Assembly (NCBI RefSeq): GCF_002798405.1
Contig: NZ_PGGV01000027.1
Coordinates: forward strand, 236,988 to 300,987
DNA: 64,000 bases
From: Glycomyces xiaoerkulensis
Lineage (GTDB): Bacteria > Actinomycetota > Actinomycetes > Mycobacteriales > Micromonosporaceae
Reading direction: 5' to 3'
In this document: in pieces, positions 19,215-27,151 of the stretch
Numbering within the stretch: position 1 is the first letter of the stretch
Layout of the letters: every line of letters begins with the position of its first letter
Translations under genes and position numbers: made by a program
Notes under the pieces: model-generated
The model's database searches: none
The model's input: the letters and a program-made list of their open reading frames with translations, nothing else
Told to the model about the DNA's origin: nothing

Positions 19215-20084
19215 CCGATGCGGCCCCGGTGGTAACGGCACGATGACGCCGCTCCCCCGCGCCGCACGGACCGAATCGGCCAGTCCCGCGAAGGCGCGGG
19301 CCGACTCCGAATCCGGCTCGGGCACGTACACCATCAACCGCAGTTCACTGCCGGGGATCTCGAGGACCTGGCAGTCGAACTCGACCGGCCCGAGCTCGGG
19401 ATGCACGACCCGCTTGGTGTAGCCGCGGCGCACCGCCACCTCGTGGTCGGCCCACATCTCCCCGAAATCGGGACTGGCGCGAAGGAGCTCGTCGACCAGC
19501 CCGCGCAGCCCGACGTCGCCGGGATTGCGCGCCAGGCTCGCGCGCACGTCGGCGACGCAGGTGCGCAGGAAGGCGCGATGGTCCGGATCGGCCAGCCGCT
19601 CCGACACGCCGGGGCCGGTGAAGCTGCTGCGGAGGACGTTGCGGTCGGCCGGCTCCATCTCCGACAGGAAGTACATGAACCGATCGGTCATGCGGTTCCA
19701 GGCCAGCATGTCGTAGGCGGCGTTGACCACGTAGGCCGGGAAATCGCCGAGCCCGGCCAGCAGGTTGAGAGCGGTGCGGGGGACCTCTCGGTCCGGAGGG
19801 TTCGGCTCGGGCGGCGCCCCGGCGAGATGGAAGAGGTGGGCGCGCTGGTCGCGGTCGAGCATGAGGGCGCGGCCCAGGGCCCCGAGCACCTGGCCGGACG
19901 GGTGCGGCCCGCGGGCCTGCTCGAGCCGGATGTAGTACTCCACGGAGATCCCGGCCAGTTGCGCGACCTCCTGGCGCCGCAGCCCCGGAGTCCGGCGCCG
20001 CGCGCCCTCGGGCAGCCCGACGTCGCCGGGGCGTATGGCCGCGCGCCGCACCCGCAGGAAGTCGGCGAGCTGCTTTCGGTCCAT
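18489..20084 (-). CDS. MmyB-type helix-turn-helix transcriptional regulator (3' end overlaps SARP gene)
   Basis: The first 285 or so residues are a complete XRE/MmyB regulator: HTH at about 10-70 (GLRRQEVAQLAGISVEYYIRL), then the MmyB PAS-like ligand domain (VVNAAYDMLAWNRM, RRGYTKRVVHPELGPVEFDC, LMVYVPEPDSESA). The family normally stops here, near 19220. No stop occurs in frame until 18489, so the open frame is 531 residues, the last 240 being antisense to the SARP gene. The ATG at 20084 has GGAGGG ahead of it; 20096 is an alternative. It is divergent from the SDR, the usual target arrangement for this regulator type. Confidence 0.8.
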   Translation of the reverse strand: MDRKQLADFLRVRRAAIRPGDVGLPEGARRRTPGLRRQEVAQLAGISVEYYIRLEQARGPHPSGQVLGALGRALMLDRDQRAHLFHLAGAPPEPNPPDREVPRTALNLLAGLGDFPAYVVNAAYDMLAWNRMTDRFMYFLSEMEPADRNVLRSSFTGPGVSERLADPDHRAFLRTCVADVRASLARNPGDVGLRGLVDELLRASPDFGEMWADHEVAVRRGYTKRVVHPELGPVEFDCQVLEIPGSELRLMVYVPEPDSESARAFAGLADSVRAARGSGVIVPLPPGPHRSGDWSRGASVGVDSEPGEQVVGFGAAVGGRFGVVGPLVSAGEGDQAPGLPQRVGHGREHVGRLPPEFDRSVQVAGAGVQLAQHPSAHRERLGGLVAVEAVDPVERFAGPVDLSGVDEQFGQPVGVDELVPPGVDLLDQFEAPGERGLGAHVVVVGPVDGGLAEVEPGVEVLGGVVAQHLRDGLAQFLGGGDALGVDVELGERQQRVDRGGSAFEGGVDVAGAQQERLGLGVDAHAAQHRAQ

Positions 20085-20120
20085 GCCCTCCAGCATCCCC
20101 CGGTCGGGCGCCGTCAACCA

Positions 20121-20135
20121 GGTACGGCCGGTACC
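20121..20135. promoter_or_regulatory. Candidate operator between the MmyB-type regulator and the SDR
   Basis: GGTAC-5-GTACC dyad in the 90-base divergent region. It lies between the regulator start and the strong ribosome site of the forward transcript. MmyB-type regulators with a divergent SDR often act on the shared region; the site itself is inferred. Confidence 0.4.
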
Positions 20136-20157
20136 ACCATAAGGAGGTCTCTTTTCG

Positions 20158-20190
20158 ATGCCGCGGATCCGGCCCAGGCTCGGGTCATGA
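20158..20190 (+). CDS. Ten-codon leader ORF coupled to the SDR start
   Basis: An ATG at 20158 stands nine bases after AAGGAGGT, the best ribosome site in this region. It encodes MPRIRPRLGS and stops at TGA 20188-20190, overlapping the SDR ATG as ATGA. The SDR has no good ribosome site of its own, so translation of the leader would couple to it. A chance ORF is possible. Confidence 0.4.
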   Translation: MPRIRPRLGS

Positions 20191-20936
20191 CCGACAAGAT
20201 CGCACTCATCACCGGATCCAACAAGGGCATCGGCCTCGAGGTCGCGCGGGGCCTCGGCCGCAAGGGCATGACCGTGCTGGTGGGGGCCCGCTCGGCCGAA
20301 CGCGGCGAGGCCGCGGCCGAGACCCTCCGCGGCGAGGGCCTCCAGACGGAGTTCCTCGGCCTGGACGTGACCGACCCCGACTCGATCGCGGAGGCCGCGG
20401 CGCGGGTCGAAGAGCGATACGGCCGCCTCGACGTCCTGGTGAACAACGCCGGCATCGCCAAGGGCGACGGCGACGGGAACACGAGCGAACTGACGCTGGC
20501 GACCGCCAAGGAGGTGTTCGAGGTCAACGTCTTCGGCGTCATGGCGGTGACCAACGCCTTCCTCCCGCTGCTCCGCAAGTCCGAGGCGGCCCGGATCGTG
20601 AACGTCTCCAGCGAGGTCGGCTCGATGGCGACCATCACGAGCAGCAACTCGCCGATCCTCGGCCACCAGCCGGGCGCCTACGGGACCTCCAAGGCCGCCC
20701 TGAACATGCTCACCGTCTCCTACTCCTTGGAGTTCCGCGGCACGACGACCAAGGTCAACGCGGTCACGCCCGGTTTCACGGCCACCGACCTGAACGGCCA
20801 CCGCGGCGTCCGGGAGGCTTCCGACGCCGCCCAGGTGGCGATCGACATGGCCCTGATCGGCGAGGACGGACCGTCGGGCGAATTCCGCAGCGACGGCCGG
20901 ATCGAATACCTGGAGGGCGAGACCGTGCCCTGGTGA
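20187..20936 (+). CDS. Short-chain dehydrogenase/reductase
   Basis: A 249-residue NAD(P)-dependent oxidoreductase. Glycine motif ITGSNKGIGLEVA, NNAG at LVNNAGIAKG, catalytic Ser in VNVSSEVGS and YxxxK in YGTSKAALN. The insert after Ser and the C-terminal GFTATDLNGHRG match carbonyl-reductase-like SDRs. Substrate unknown. Likely controlled by the divergent MmyB-type regulator and translated by coupling to the leader ORF. Confidence 0.88.
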   Translation: MTDKIALITGSNKGIGLEVARGLGRKGMTVLVGARSAERGEAAAETLRGEGLQTEFLGLDVTDPDSIAEAAARVEERYGRLDVLVNNAGIAKGDGDGNTSELTLATAKEVFEVNVFGVMAVTNAFLPLLRKSEAARIVNVSSEVGSMATITSSNSPILGHQPGAYGTSKAALNMLTVSYSLEFRGTTTKVNAVTPGFTATDLNGHRGVREASDAAQVAIDMALIGEDGPSGEFRSDGRIEYLEGETVPW

Positions 20937-20998
20937 GGCAGAGCGAAGAGCTCTTGGCTTCTCCGTCCGGGACGTCGGCGGTCAGAGCAATCCGCTCT

Positions 20999-22335
20999 TG
21001 ACATCACCGCTCGGGATAGGAACATTCAGAGAGACTCACTCTCGACCGTTCCGCCCGGAGAACGGTCGAACCTCATCGCTGAGGTCCGCTTCCTGCTTCG
21101 CGGCCCGTTGCCTCGGGGGTGAGTGCCCCCGAGGTCTTACATGGGCTCCACAGGCCTTGCCGGCCGCAGGCTCAGGCTCCGCTGTCGCGCGGGCCCGAGC
21201 CCGTTGTTCGGCCAACACCGCCAGCCCGGCGGCAAGAATGTTCTTGGCGGCGTTCACGTCCCGGTCGTGCCGGGCGCCGCAGCCTGGACAGGTCCACTTC
21301 CGGACGTCCAGGCGAAGTTGTTCGAGCACGAACCCGCAGTCCGAGCACTGCTTGCTGGTCGGCTCCCATCGGTCGATGATCACGAGTTGCTTGCCGGCCC
21401 GCGCGCACTTGGCCTTCAGGAGCGCCCGGAACCGCCTCCAGCCCAGCCGCTGGATCAGCGCCCTCATCCGGCGGTTCTTCAGCAGCCCCGGGATGTGGAG
21501 GTCCTCCAAGCAGATGGTGTCGTACTCGCGCACCAGCCTGGTGGTGGTCTTCTGGAGCATGTCCTCCCTGGCCTGGCGCTCCTTCCGGTAGGCCCGGGCG
21601 GCCTTCTTCCGCTCCTTGTTCCGATTCGCCGAGCCGGGCTTCTTGCGGGCCATCCGTCGCTGGTAGCGCTTGCGATTGGCCTCCTTGCGGCGAAGGTCCG
21701 GCGCTTCCAGCGGCTCCGCCTCGTCCGAGAGCGTTCCGAAGGTGTGTACGCCGAGGTCCACTCCGACGGCCTTGCCGGTCGGCTCCGGCGGTTCCGGTTC
21801 CTGCGAGTCGGTCATCTCCGCGCACAGCGACGCCCACCAGGATCCGTCGGGCTCGCGAGTGACCGTGACGCTCGAGACGTCGAGCTCCTCGACCGGGACG
21901 TCGAACGACCACACCCACCGCACCGGCTCGGCGAGCTTCGCCAGATGCAACCGCCCGTCCCGAATCCGGAAGGCGGTCTTGGCGAACGTGGCGCTGCCGC
22001 GGTTCGCACGGGCCTTGAAGCGCGGGAAGTTGGCCCGCTTGGCGAAGAAGTTCTCGAAGGCGCGCTGCTGGTGCCTCAGCGCCTGCTGGAGCGGAACGCT
22101 GGACACTTCCCGCAGGAACTCGAAGTCGGGGCGGCGCTTGAGCTCGGTCAGGTGGCCCGAGGCGTCTCGGTAGGACCCGAACGTGCGGTGCTGGGCGTAC
22201 TGCTCCTTGCGCCAGTTGAGGACCTGGTTCCAGACCACGCGGACGCACCCCAGGGTGCGGCTCAGGAACTGCTCCTGAGTCGCGGTGGGATACAGACGGA
22301 CACGAAAGCCTCGCAGCACCCCTTCACGGTATGGA
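20999..22335 (-). mobile_element. Second tnpB-only element
   Basis: On the reverse strand the tnpB gene is followed by CCTATCCCGAGCGGTGATGTCAA ending at 20999 (GATGTCAA is the usual right end of such elements). The left end beyond 22319 is not resolved. The guide would be the SDR-side flank, starting GAGCGGATTGCTC. Confidence 0.5.
21036..22319 (-). CDS. tnpB: TnpB RNA-guided endonuclease (IS605 OrfB family)
   Basis: A 427-residue TnpB of a lineage different from the copy at 2476. RuvC residues are intact: Asp in AVGVDLGVHTFG (about 188), Glu in TICLEDLHIPGLL, Asp in CGARHDRDVNAAKN, with a zinc finger CSDCG...CPGCG. The C-terminus carries an extra 45-residue basic, Ala/Arg-rich tail after NILAAGLAVL. 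The GTG at 22319 starts the conserved VLRGFRVRLYPTATQEQ; an open frame continues upstream to 22397 but lacks family similarity. It lies just downstream of tRNA-Met. Confidence 0.9.
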   Translation of the reverse strand: MLRGFRVRLYPTATQEQFLSRTLGCVRVVWNQVLNWRKEQYAQHRTFGSYRDASGHLTELKRRPDFEFLREVSSVPLQQALRHQQRAFENFFAKRANFPRFKARANRGSATFAKTAFRIRDGRLHLAKLAEPVRWVWSFDVPVEELDVSSVTVTREPDGSWWASLCAEMTDSQEPEPPEPTGKAVGVDLGVHTFGTLSDEAEPLEAPDLRRKEANRKRYQRRMARKKPGSANRNKERKKAARAYRKERQAREDMLQKTTTRLVREYDTICLEDLHIPGLLKNRRMRALIQRLGWRRFRALLKAKCARAGKQLVIIDRWEPTSKQCSDCGFVLEQLRLDVRKWTCPGCGARHDRDVNAAKNILAAGLAVLAEQRARARATAEPEPAAGKACGAHVRPRGHSPPRQRAAKQEADLSDEVRPFSGRNGRE

Positions 22336-22410
22336 CTGCAACAGGCGATCCAATCGACCGACACGCGGCAACATGTGTCCGAAACCCGACAGAACACATC
22401 GATGAGAACG

Positions 22411-22438
22411 AAAAAGAGGCCCTGCTGGGCAGGGCCTC
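22411..22438 (-). terminator. Rho-independent terminator after tRNA-Met
   Basis: A ten-base-pair hairpin (GAGGCCCTGC / GCAGGGCCTC, three-base loop) followed on the reverse strand by TTTTT lies six bases past the tRNA 3' end. Confidence 0.85.
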
Positions 22439-22443
22439 GTCCG

Positions 22444-22518
22444 TGGGGCAGGCGGGACTCGAACCCGCGACCAATGAATTATGAGTTCACGGCTCTAAAC
22501 CCTCTGAGCTACTGCCCC
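22444..22518 (-). tRNA. tRNA-Met (CAU)
   Basis: Cloverleaf on the reverse strand: acceptor GGGGCAG/CTGCCCC, D-arm GCTC..GAGC, anticodon stem GTGAA/TTCAT with loop CTCATAA (anticodon CAU), T-arm with GGTTCGAGTCC, discriminator A. Elongator Met is favoured; tRNA-Ile2 (lysidine-modified CAU) cannot be excluded by sequence alone. Confidence 0.9.
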
Positions 22519-22861
22519 GGGCGGCAGATATCTTCTCACACCCGCGCCATCAGCGCCGACCGGAGTGCCACTGATACAGGTCATGCGGCACACCGGTTCG
22601 CGGGGTCTCGCTCAAGGGCGGGGCGGATGCGGCGCAAGAGGTCCACGGCGACGCGACCGCCCGAGGGCAGCGGTATGCCACCGCGCAACCGAAAATACCG
22701 GTTCAACCGATAACATCTGGGCCACATTCGCAACGGTTCCATAACGAGGCATGGAGCAGTGGCCCGGCTCTCCTTAAGATTCGCCTCACCCGCATCTTTG
22801 CGTATTTCTCGAACGATGCAACCGTGCGCCTCGATGCCCCAAACCTCCGAGGGAGACCCTT
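22519..22861. other. Non-coding stretch upstream of the liv operon
   Basis: No supported gene. It should hold the tRNA promoter (left) and the liv promoter (right). The right part is richer in A/T near 22690-22830 (CCGATAACAT, TTGCGTATTTC), but no confident -35/-10 pair or dyad was found. Confidence 0.4.
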
Positions 22862-24238
22862 TTGAGACGAGCAGTACTGACGCTGTCGGCCGTCCTGGCC
22901 GGCCTGATGCTGGGATTGGGGGTGAGCAGCACCGCCCAAGCCCAGGATGAGATCGGCGTCAAGGGCACACTGAAGGATCAAGAGGACAACTTGATCGCCG
23001 GCGCCGAGATCTCGGTCACCGACGAGAACGGCACCGAGGTCGGCACCGCCACCAGCGCCGACGACGGCACCTGGTCCATCCCCCTGGAAGGCCCCGGCAC
23101 CTACATCGTCGCGCTCGACGAGTCGACGCTTCCGGATGGACTGCTGGTGCGGAACGCGCGTCCGCAACTCGAAGTCGACGTGTCCGACGCGATGCGGACC
23201 GTGCTGTTCCCGCTCGACACCGAGCTCGACCCGAACGCCCAGCCCCCGGATGACGAGGAACCGGCCGAGGACGACGACGCCGAAGACGAGCCCACCGGCG
23301 CCGACGACGAGGTCGAACCGGAGGACGAGATCGCGCCCGAGATCGAGGGCGCCGCCGACACCACCCGGGCCGTGAGCCTCCTGTTCAGCGGCCTGCACTT
23401 CGGCCTGATGATCGCGCTCGCCGCGGTGGGCCTGTCGATGGTCTTCGGAACCACCGGCCTCACCAACTTCTCCCACGGCGACCTGGTGACCTTCGGGGCC
23501 GTCATGGCCCTGCTGTTCAACGTGGCCGTCGGCGTGCCGGTATGGGTCGCCGCATTCGGCGCCGTCGCCGCCGGGGCGCTGTTCGGCTGGCTGCAGGACT
23601 GGGGCCTGTGGTCGCGGCTCCGCAACCGCGGCACCGGCCTGGTCACCATGATGATCATCTCCATCGGCATGGCACTGCTCATCCGCTTCGGGACCCTGTT
23701 CTTCACCGGCGCCGCGCGGCAGCGCTACACCCAGTACGTAGGCCAGGAGCCGTGGGACTTCGGCTGGCTGGTCATCACCCCCAAGGAGGTCTACACGGGT
23801 CTGATCGCCCTGGCCATCTGCACGCTGATCGGGCTGGCGATGATGTTCACCCGCCTCGGCAAGGCCACCCGGGCGGTGGCCGACAACCCGTCGCTGGCGG
23901 CGTCCACCGGCATCGACGTCGGCAAAGTCATCCGGTTGGTGTGGACGATCGGGGCGGCCCTGGCCGCGCTGGCGGGCGTGTTCCTGTCGATCAACGACGG
24001 CGTCAAGTTCGACATGGGCCAGCACCTGCTCCTGCTGGTGTTCGCCGCGGTGATCCTGGGCGGCCTGGGCACCGCGTTCGGCGCCTTCATCGGAGCCATT
24101 CTCATCGGGGTGTTCGTGCAGATGTCGACGCTCGTGGTCGCGCCCGAGCTGAAGTACGTCGGCGCCTTGGCCGTGCTCATCCTCATCATGCTCACCAGGC
24201 CGCAGGGCATCCTCGGCCGGCGCGAGCGGATCGGCTGA
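22862..24238 (+). CDS. livH: Branched-chain amino acid ABC transporter permease LivH with fused secreted N-terminal domain
   Basis: 458 residues. Residues 1-28 are a signal peptide (ending AQAQ). Residues about 30-115 resemble a carboxypeptidase-regulatory/Cna-B-type beta-sandwich (GVKGTLKDQEDNLIAGAEIS, SADDGTWSIPLEGPGTYIVAL). Residues about 120-163 form a strongly acidic linker. The LivH permease domain follows with about eight membrane segments (GTTGLTNFSHGDLVTFGA, GGLGTAFGAFIGAILIG). The start is TTG at 22862, preceded by GAGGGAG. It imports Leu/Ile/Val or a related substrate with LivM, LivG, LivF and LivK. Confidence 0.88.
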   Translation: MRRAVLTLSAVLAGLMLGLGVSSTAQAQDEIGVKGTLKDQEDNLIAGAEISVTDENGTEVGTATSADDGTWSIPLEGPGTYIVALDESTLPDGLLVRNARPQLEVDVSDAMRTVLFPLDTELDPNAQPPDDEEPAEDDDAEDEPTGADDEVEPEDEIAPEIEGAADTTRAVSLLFSGLHFGLMIALAAVGLSMVFGTTGLTNFSHGDLVTFGAVMALLFNVAVGVPVWVAAFGAVAAGALFGWLQDWGLWSRLRNRGTGLVTMMIISIGMALLIRFGTLFFTGAARQRYTQYVGQEPWDFGWLVITPKEVYTGLIALAICTLIGLAMMFTRLGKATRAVADNPSLAASTGIDVGKVIRLVWTIGAALAALAGVFLSINDGVKFDMGQHLLLLVFAAVILGGLGTAFGAFIGAILIGVFVQMSTLVVAPELKYVGALAVLILIMLTRPQGILGRRERIG

Positions 24239-24253
24239 GGTTAGGAGATCTCC

Positions 24254-25297
24254 ATGGATTGGCATTTCATCTTCAGCCAGGCATTGACTCAGGCCATCGG
24301 CCCGACGATGCTCATCTACGCCATCGCCGCGATCGGCCTGAACGTGCAGTTCGGCTACACGGGTCTGCTCAACTTCGGGCAGGCCGCCTTCGCCGCGATG
24401 GGGGCCTACGGCCTCGCGCTGGCGGTGGTGGCCTTCGGGTTCCCGTTCTGGTGGGGCATCCTGATCGGGCTGGTCGCCGCGGTCGGCATGGCGCTGCTGC
24501 TGGGCATCCCGACGCTGCGATTGCGGGCCGATTATCTGGCGATCGTGACGATCGCGGCCGCCGAGATCGTGCGGCGGCTGGCCCGCGCCACGGTGTGGGC
24601 CGAGTACACCGGCGGCTCCGACGGCATGCGCGGTTTCAGCGAGCCGTTCTTCGCGATGAGCCCGTACAACCCGGACGCGAACTGGCAGTTCGGTTTCATC
24701 TCGATGGAGTCGGGGCGCCTGATCGTCGACTTCGGCATCGTCGACCTCCAGTACTCGAGCCGCGACCTGTGGATCATGACCGTCGGCTGGATCCTGGTCG
24801 CGATCATCCTGGTCTTGGTGGGCCTGCTCGTCCACAGCCCGTGGGGCCGGGTGCTCAAGGGCATCCGCGAGGACGAGGAGGCGGTGCGCAGCCTCGGCAA
24901 GAACGTGTTCGCCTACAAGATGCAGGCGCTGATCATCGGCGGCCTCATCGGAGCGATCGCCGGGTTCACCTTCGCGCTCAGCCGCGCGAACGTGCAGCCC
25001 GACACGTTCAGCACCGACTTCACCTTTTACTTCTACGTGGTCCTGATCCTGGGCGGCGCCGCCAGGCTCTTCGGGCCGATCCTGGGCGCCGCAATATTCT
25101 GGGGGTTGTACAACCTCCTCGCCCAAGGGCTCAGCCAGGGCATCCGCGCCGAGGTGATCCCGCCGGGTCTCCTCAACTCCACTCAGGTGGGGCCGCTGGT
25201 GTTCTTCCTGCTGGGCCTGGGGATGGTCCTGCTGCTGATCTTCCGTCCGCAGGGCATCCTCGGCGACCGAAGGGAGCTGATGCTCGATGTCAGATAG
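24254..25297 (+). CDS. livM: Branched-chain amino acid ABC transporter permease LivM
   Basis: A 347-residue permease with about nine membrane segments. LivM motifs: LNVQFGYTGLLNFGQAAFAAMGAY, LRLRADYLAIVTIAAAEI, and the ATPase-contact region VLKGIREDEEAVRSLGKNVFAYK. TTAGGAGATC precedes the ATG. The end overlaps the livG start by 11 bases, indicating a tightly coupled operon. Confidence 0.92.
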   Translation: MDWHFIFSQALTQAIGPTMLIYAIAAIGLNVQFGYTGLLNFGQAAFAAMGAYGLALAVVAFGFPFWWGILIGLVAAVGMALLLGIPTLRLRADYLAIVTIAAAEIVRRLARATVWAEYTGGSDGMRGFSEPFFAMSPYNPDANWQFGFISMESGRLIVDFGIVDLQYSSRDLWIMTVGWILVAIILVLVGLLVHSPWGRVLKGIREDEEAVRSLGKNVFAYKMQALIIGGLIGAIAGFTFALSRANVQPDTFSTDFTFYFYVVLILGGAARLFGPILGAAIFWGLYNLLAQGLSQGIRAEVIPPGLLNSTQVGPLVFFLLGLGMVLLLIFRPQGILGDRRELMLDVR

Positions 25298-26156
25298 CGA
25301 ATCCACCGACAACCGGGCGGCCCGGCGGGCCGCGGTCGCGGCGCTGGGCGATATCGCCCCGGAGCCGGGTGTGGCCAAGCCGGACCCGATCCTCACCGCG
25401 AACGGGATCAGGCGCGCTTTCGGCGGCCTGGTGGCGGTCGACGTCGAGCACCTGGAGGTCCAGCGCGGCACCATCACCGCGCTCATCGGCCCGAACGGGG
25501 CCGGTAAGACGACGTTCTTCAATCTGCTGACCGGGTTCGACCGGCCGAGCAGGGGCGCGTGGTCGTTCGACGGCCGGAGTGCCAGGCGCAAACGCTCGTA
25601 TCAGGTGGCGCGGTCGGGCATGGTCCGGACGTTCCAGTTGACGAAGGCGCTCACCAGGATGTCCGTGATCGACAATATGCTCATCGGGGCCGCGAACCAG
25701 TTGGGCGAGCGCATGTGGGCCGGGCTGATTCCGGGGCTGTGGCGGCGGCAGGAGGCCGCGAACAGGGAGCGGGCGCTGGCGTTGCTGGAGCGGTTCAATC
25801 TGCTGGAGAAGCAGCACGATTTCGCGGGCGAGCTGTCCGGTGGCCAGCGCAAGCTGCTGGAGATGGCGCGGGCGCTGATGCTGGAGCCGCGGATGGTGAT
25901 GCTGGACGAGCCGATGGCCGGGGTGAATCCGGCGTTGAAGCAGACGTTGCTCGAGCACATCAAGAATCTGCGCGAGGACGGGATGACGGTCTTCTTCGTC
26001 GAGCACGACATGGACATGGTCCATGAGATCGCCGACTGGGTGGTCGTGATGGCGGCCGGTCAGGTCATCACGGAGGGCACGCCGGATCAGATCTCGGCCG
26101 ATCCTCGGGTGATCGACGCTTATCTGGGCGCGCATCACGACGGCGCGGCGCATTGA
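25287..26156 (+). CDS. livG: Branched-chain amino acid ABC transporter ATPase LivG
   Basis: A 289-residue cytoplasmic ATPase. About 25 extra N-terminal residues precede the domain. Walker A GPNGAGKTTFF, signature LSGGQRKLLEM, Walker B MVMLDEPMAGV, and switch His in FFVEHDMDMV. The AGGGAG ribosome site lies inside the end of livM. Confidence 0.93.
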   Translation: MSDSESTDNRAARRAAVAALGDIAPEPGVAKPDPILTANGIRRAFGGLVAVDVEHLEVQRGTITALIGPNGAGKTTFFNLLTGFDRPSRGAWSFDGRSARRKRSYQVARSGMVRTFQLTKALTRMSVIDNMLIGAANQLGERMWAGLIPGLWRRQEAANRERALALLERFNLLEKQHDFAGELSGGQRKLLEMARALMLEPRMVMLDEPMAGVNPALKQTLLEHIKNLREDGMTVFFVEHDMDMVHEIADWVVVMAAGQVITEGTPDQISADPRVIDAYLGAHHDGAAH

Positions 26157-26164
26157 GGGGGCGC

Positions 26165-27010
26165 ATGATGTCTGACGAGGAATTCAACGAGGAAGAGGGC
26201 GTCGCCCCGACCGGTGTCCCGACCGACGAGGTGGACGAGTCGAGCACTGCGGTGTGCTCTCCCGAGGCGCACGTGGCTGCGGCCGAGGGTGCGCTGCTGC
26301 GGGCCGACCGGGTCGATGCCGGTTATATCCCGGGTGTGCCGATCCTCAACGGCGCCGACCTGTATGCGCGGGAGGGCGAGCTGGTCGGGATCATCGGTCC
26401 GAACGGGGCCGGGAAGTCGACGCTGCTGAAGGCGGTCTTCGGGCTGGTGAGGGTCAGTTCGGGCTCGGTGCGGCTGCGGGGCGAGGAGATCACGAACCTG
26501 CGGGCGCACCAGTTGGTGACCCGCGGGGTCGGGTACGTGCCGCAGTCGAACAACGTGTTCCCGACGCTGTCGGTGGAGGAGAATCTCGAGATGGGCGTGT
26601 TCTTGCGCCCGAAGACGTTCAAGCGGCGGTTCGAGTTCGTGGCGGGACTGTTCCCGGTGCTCGCCGATCGGCGGAGCCAGCGGGCGGGGTCGCTGTCGGG
26701 CGGTGAGCGCCAGATGGTCGCGATGGGCCGGGCGCTGATGATGGAGCCGAGTGTGCTGCTGCTCGACGAGCCGTCGGCGGGGTTGTCGCCGAACATGCAG
26801 GATGAGGTGTTCTTCAATACCAAGCAGATCAACTCCGCCGGGGTCACGGTGGTGATGGTCGAGCAGAACGCGAGGCGGTGTCTGCAGATCTGCGATCGCG
26901 GGTACGTGCTGGACCAGGGCCGGAGTGCCTATACGGGTCCGGGCGAGAGCCTGATCGACGATCCGAATGTCGTGGAGTTGTATCTGGGGACGCTGGGCCG
27001 GGCGGGTTAG
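26165..27010 (+). CDS. livF: Branched-chain amino acid ABC transporter ATPase LivF
   Basis: About 281 residues. An acidic N-terminal extension of about 45 residues (MMSDEEFNEEEGVAPTG...) precedes the ATPase: Walker A GPNGAGKSTLL, signature LSGGERQMVAM, Walker B VLLLDEPSAGLSP, switch region VEQNARRCL. Two adjacent ATGs (26165, 26168) follow GAGGGGG; either may serve. It is the last gene of the forward liv operon, closed by a strong hairpin. Confidence 0.92.
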   Translation: MMSDEEFNEEEGVAPTGVPTDEVDESSTAVCSPEAHVAAAEGALLRADRVDAGYIPGVPILNGADLYAREGELVGIIGPNGAGKSTLLKAVFGLVRVSSGSVRLRGEEITNLRAHQLVTRGVGYVPQSNNVFPTLSVEENLEMGVFLRPKTFKRRFEFVAGLFPVLADRRSQRAGSLSGGERQMVAMGRALMMEPSVLLLDEPSAGLSPNMQDEVFFNTKQINSAGVTVVMVEQNARRCLQICDRGYVLDQGRSAYTGPGESLIDDPNVVELYLGTLGRAG

Positions 27011-27018
27011 GGCCCGGG

Positions 27019-27060
27019 GAACGCCCGCCGGGCCCGGTCGATCGGGCCCGGCGGGCGTTC
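27019..27060. terminator. Hairpin between livF and convergent livK
   Basis: A perfect 18-bp stem (from GAACGCCCG to CGGGCGTTC) with a six-base loop sits between two convergent genes. No U-run follows on either side, which is common for actinomycete terminators; it probably serves both strands. Confidence 0.7.
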
Positions 27061-27151
27061 TGCTGTGCGCCGTTCGGCGCCGGGGACGGTTCGGGGCGGC
27101 TTCCGTGCTGGAAGCCGCCCCGGGGATCGGACGGGTCGGACCCGCTGCGGT

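Noticed and set aside
22703..25591. A 962-codon reverse open frame across livH and livM
   Set aside because: Composition artefact. The forward livH/livM frames have complete family motifs, ribosome sites and operon spacing.
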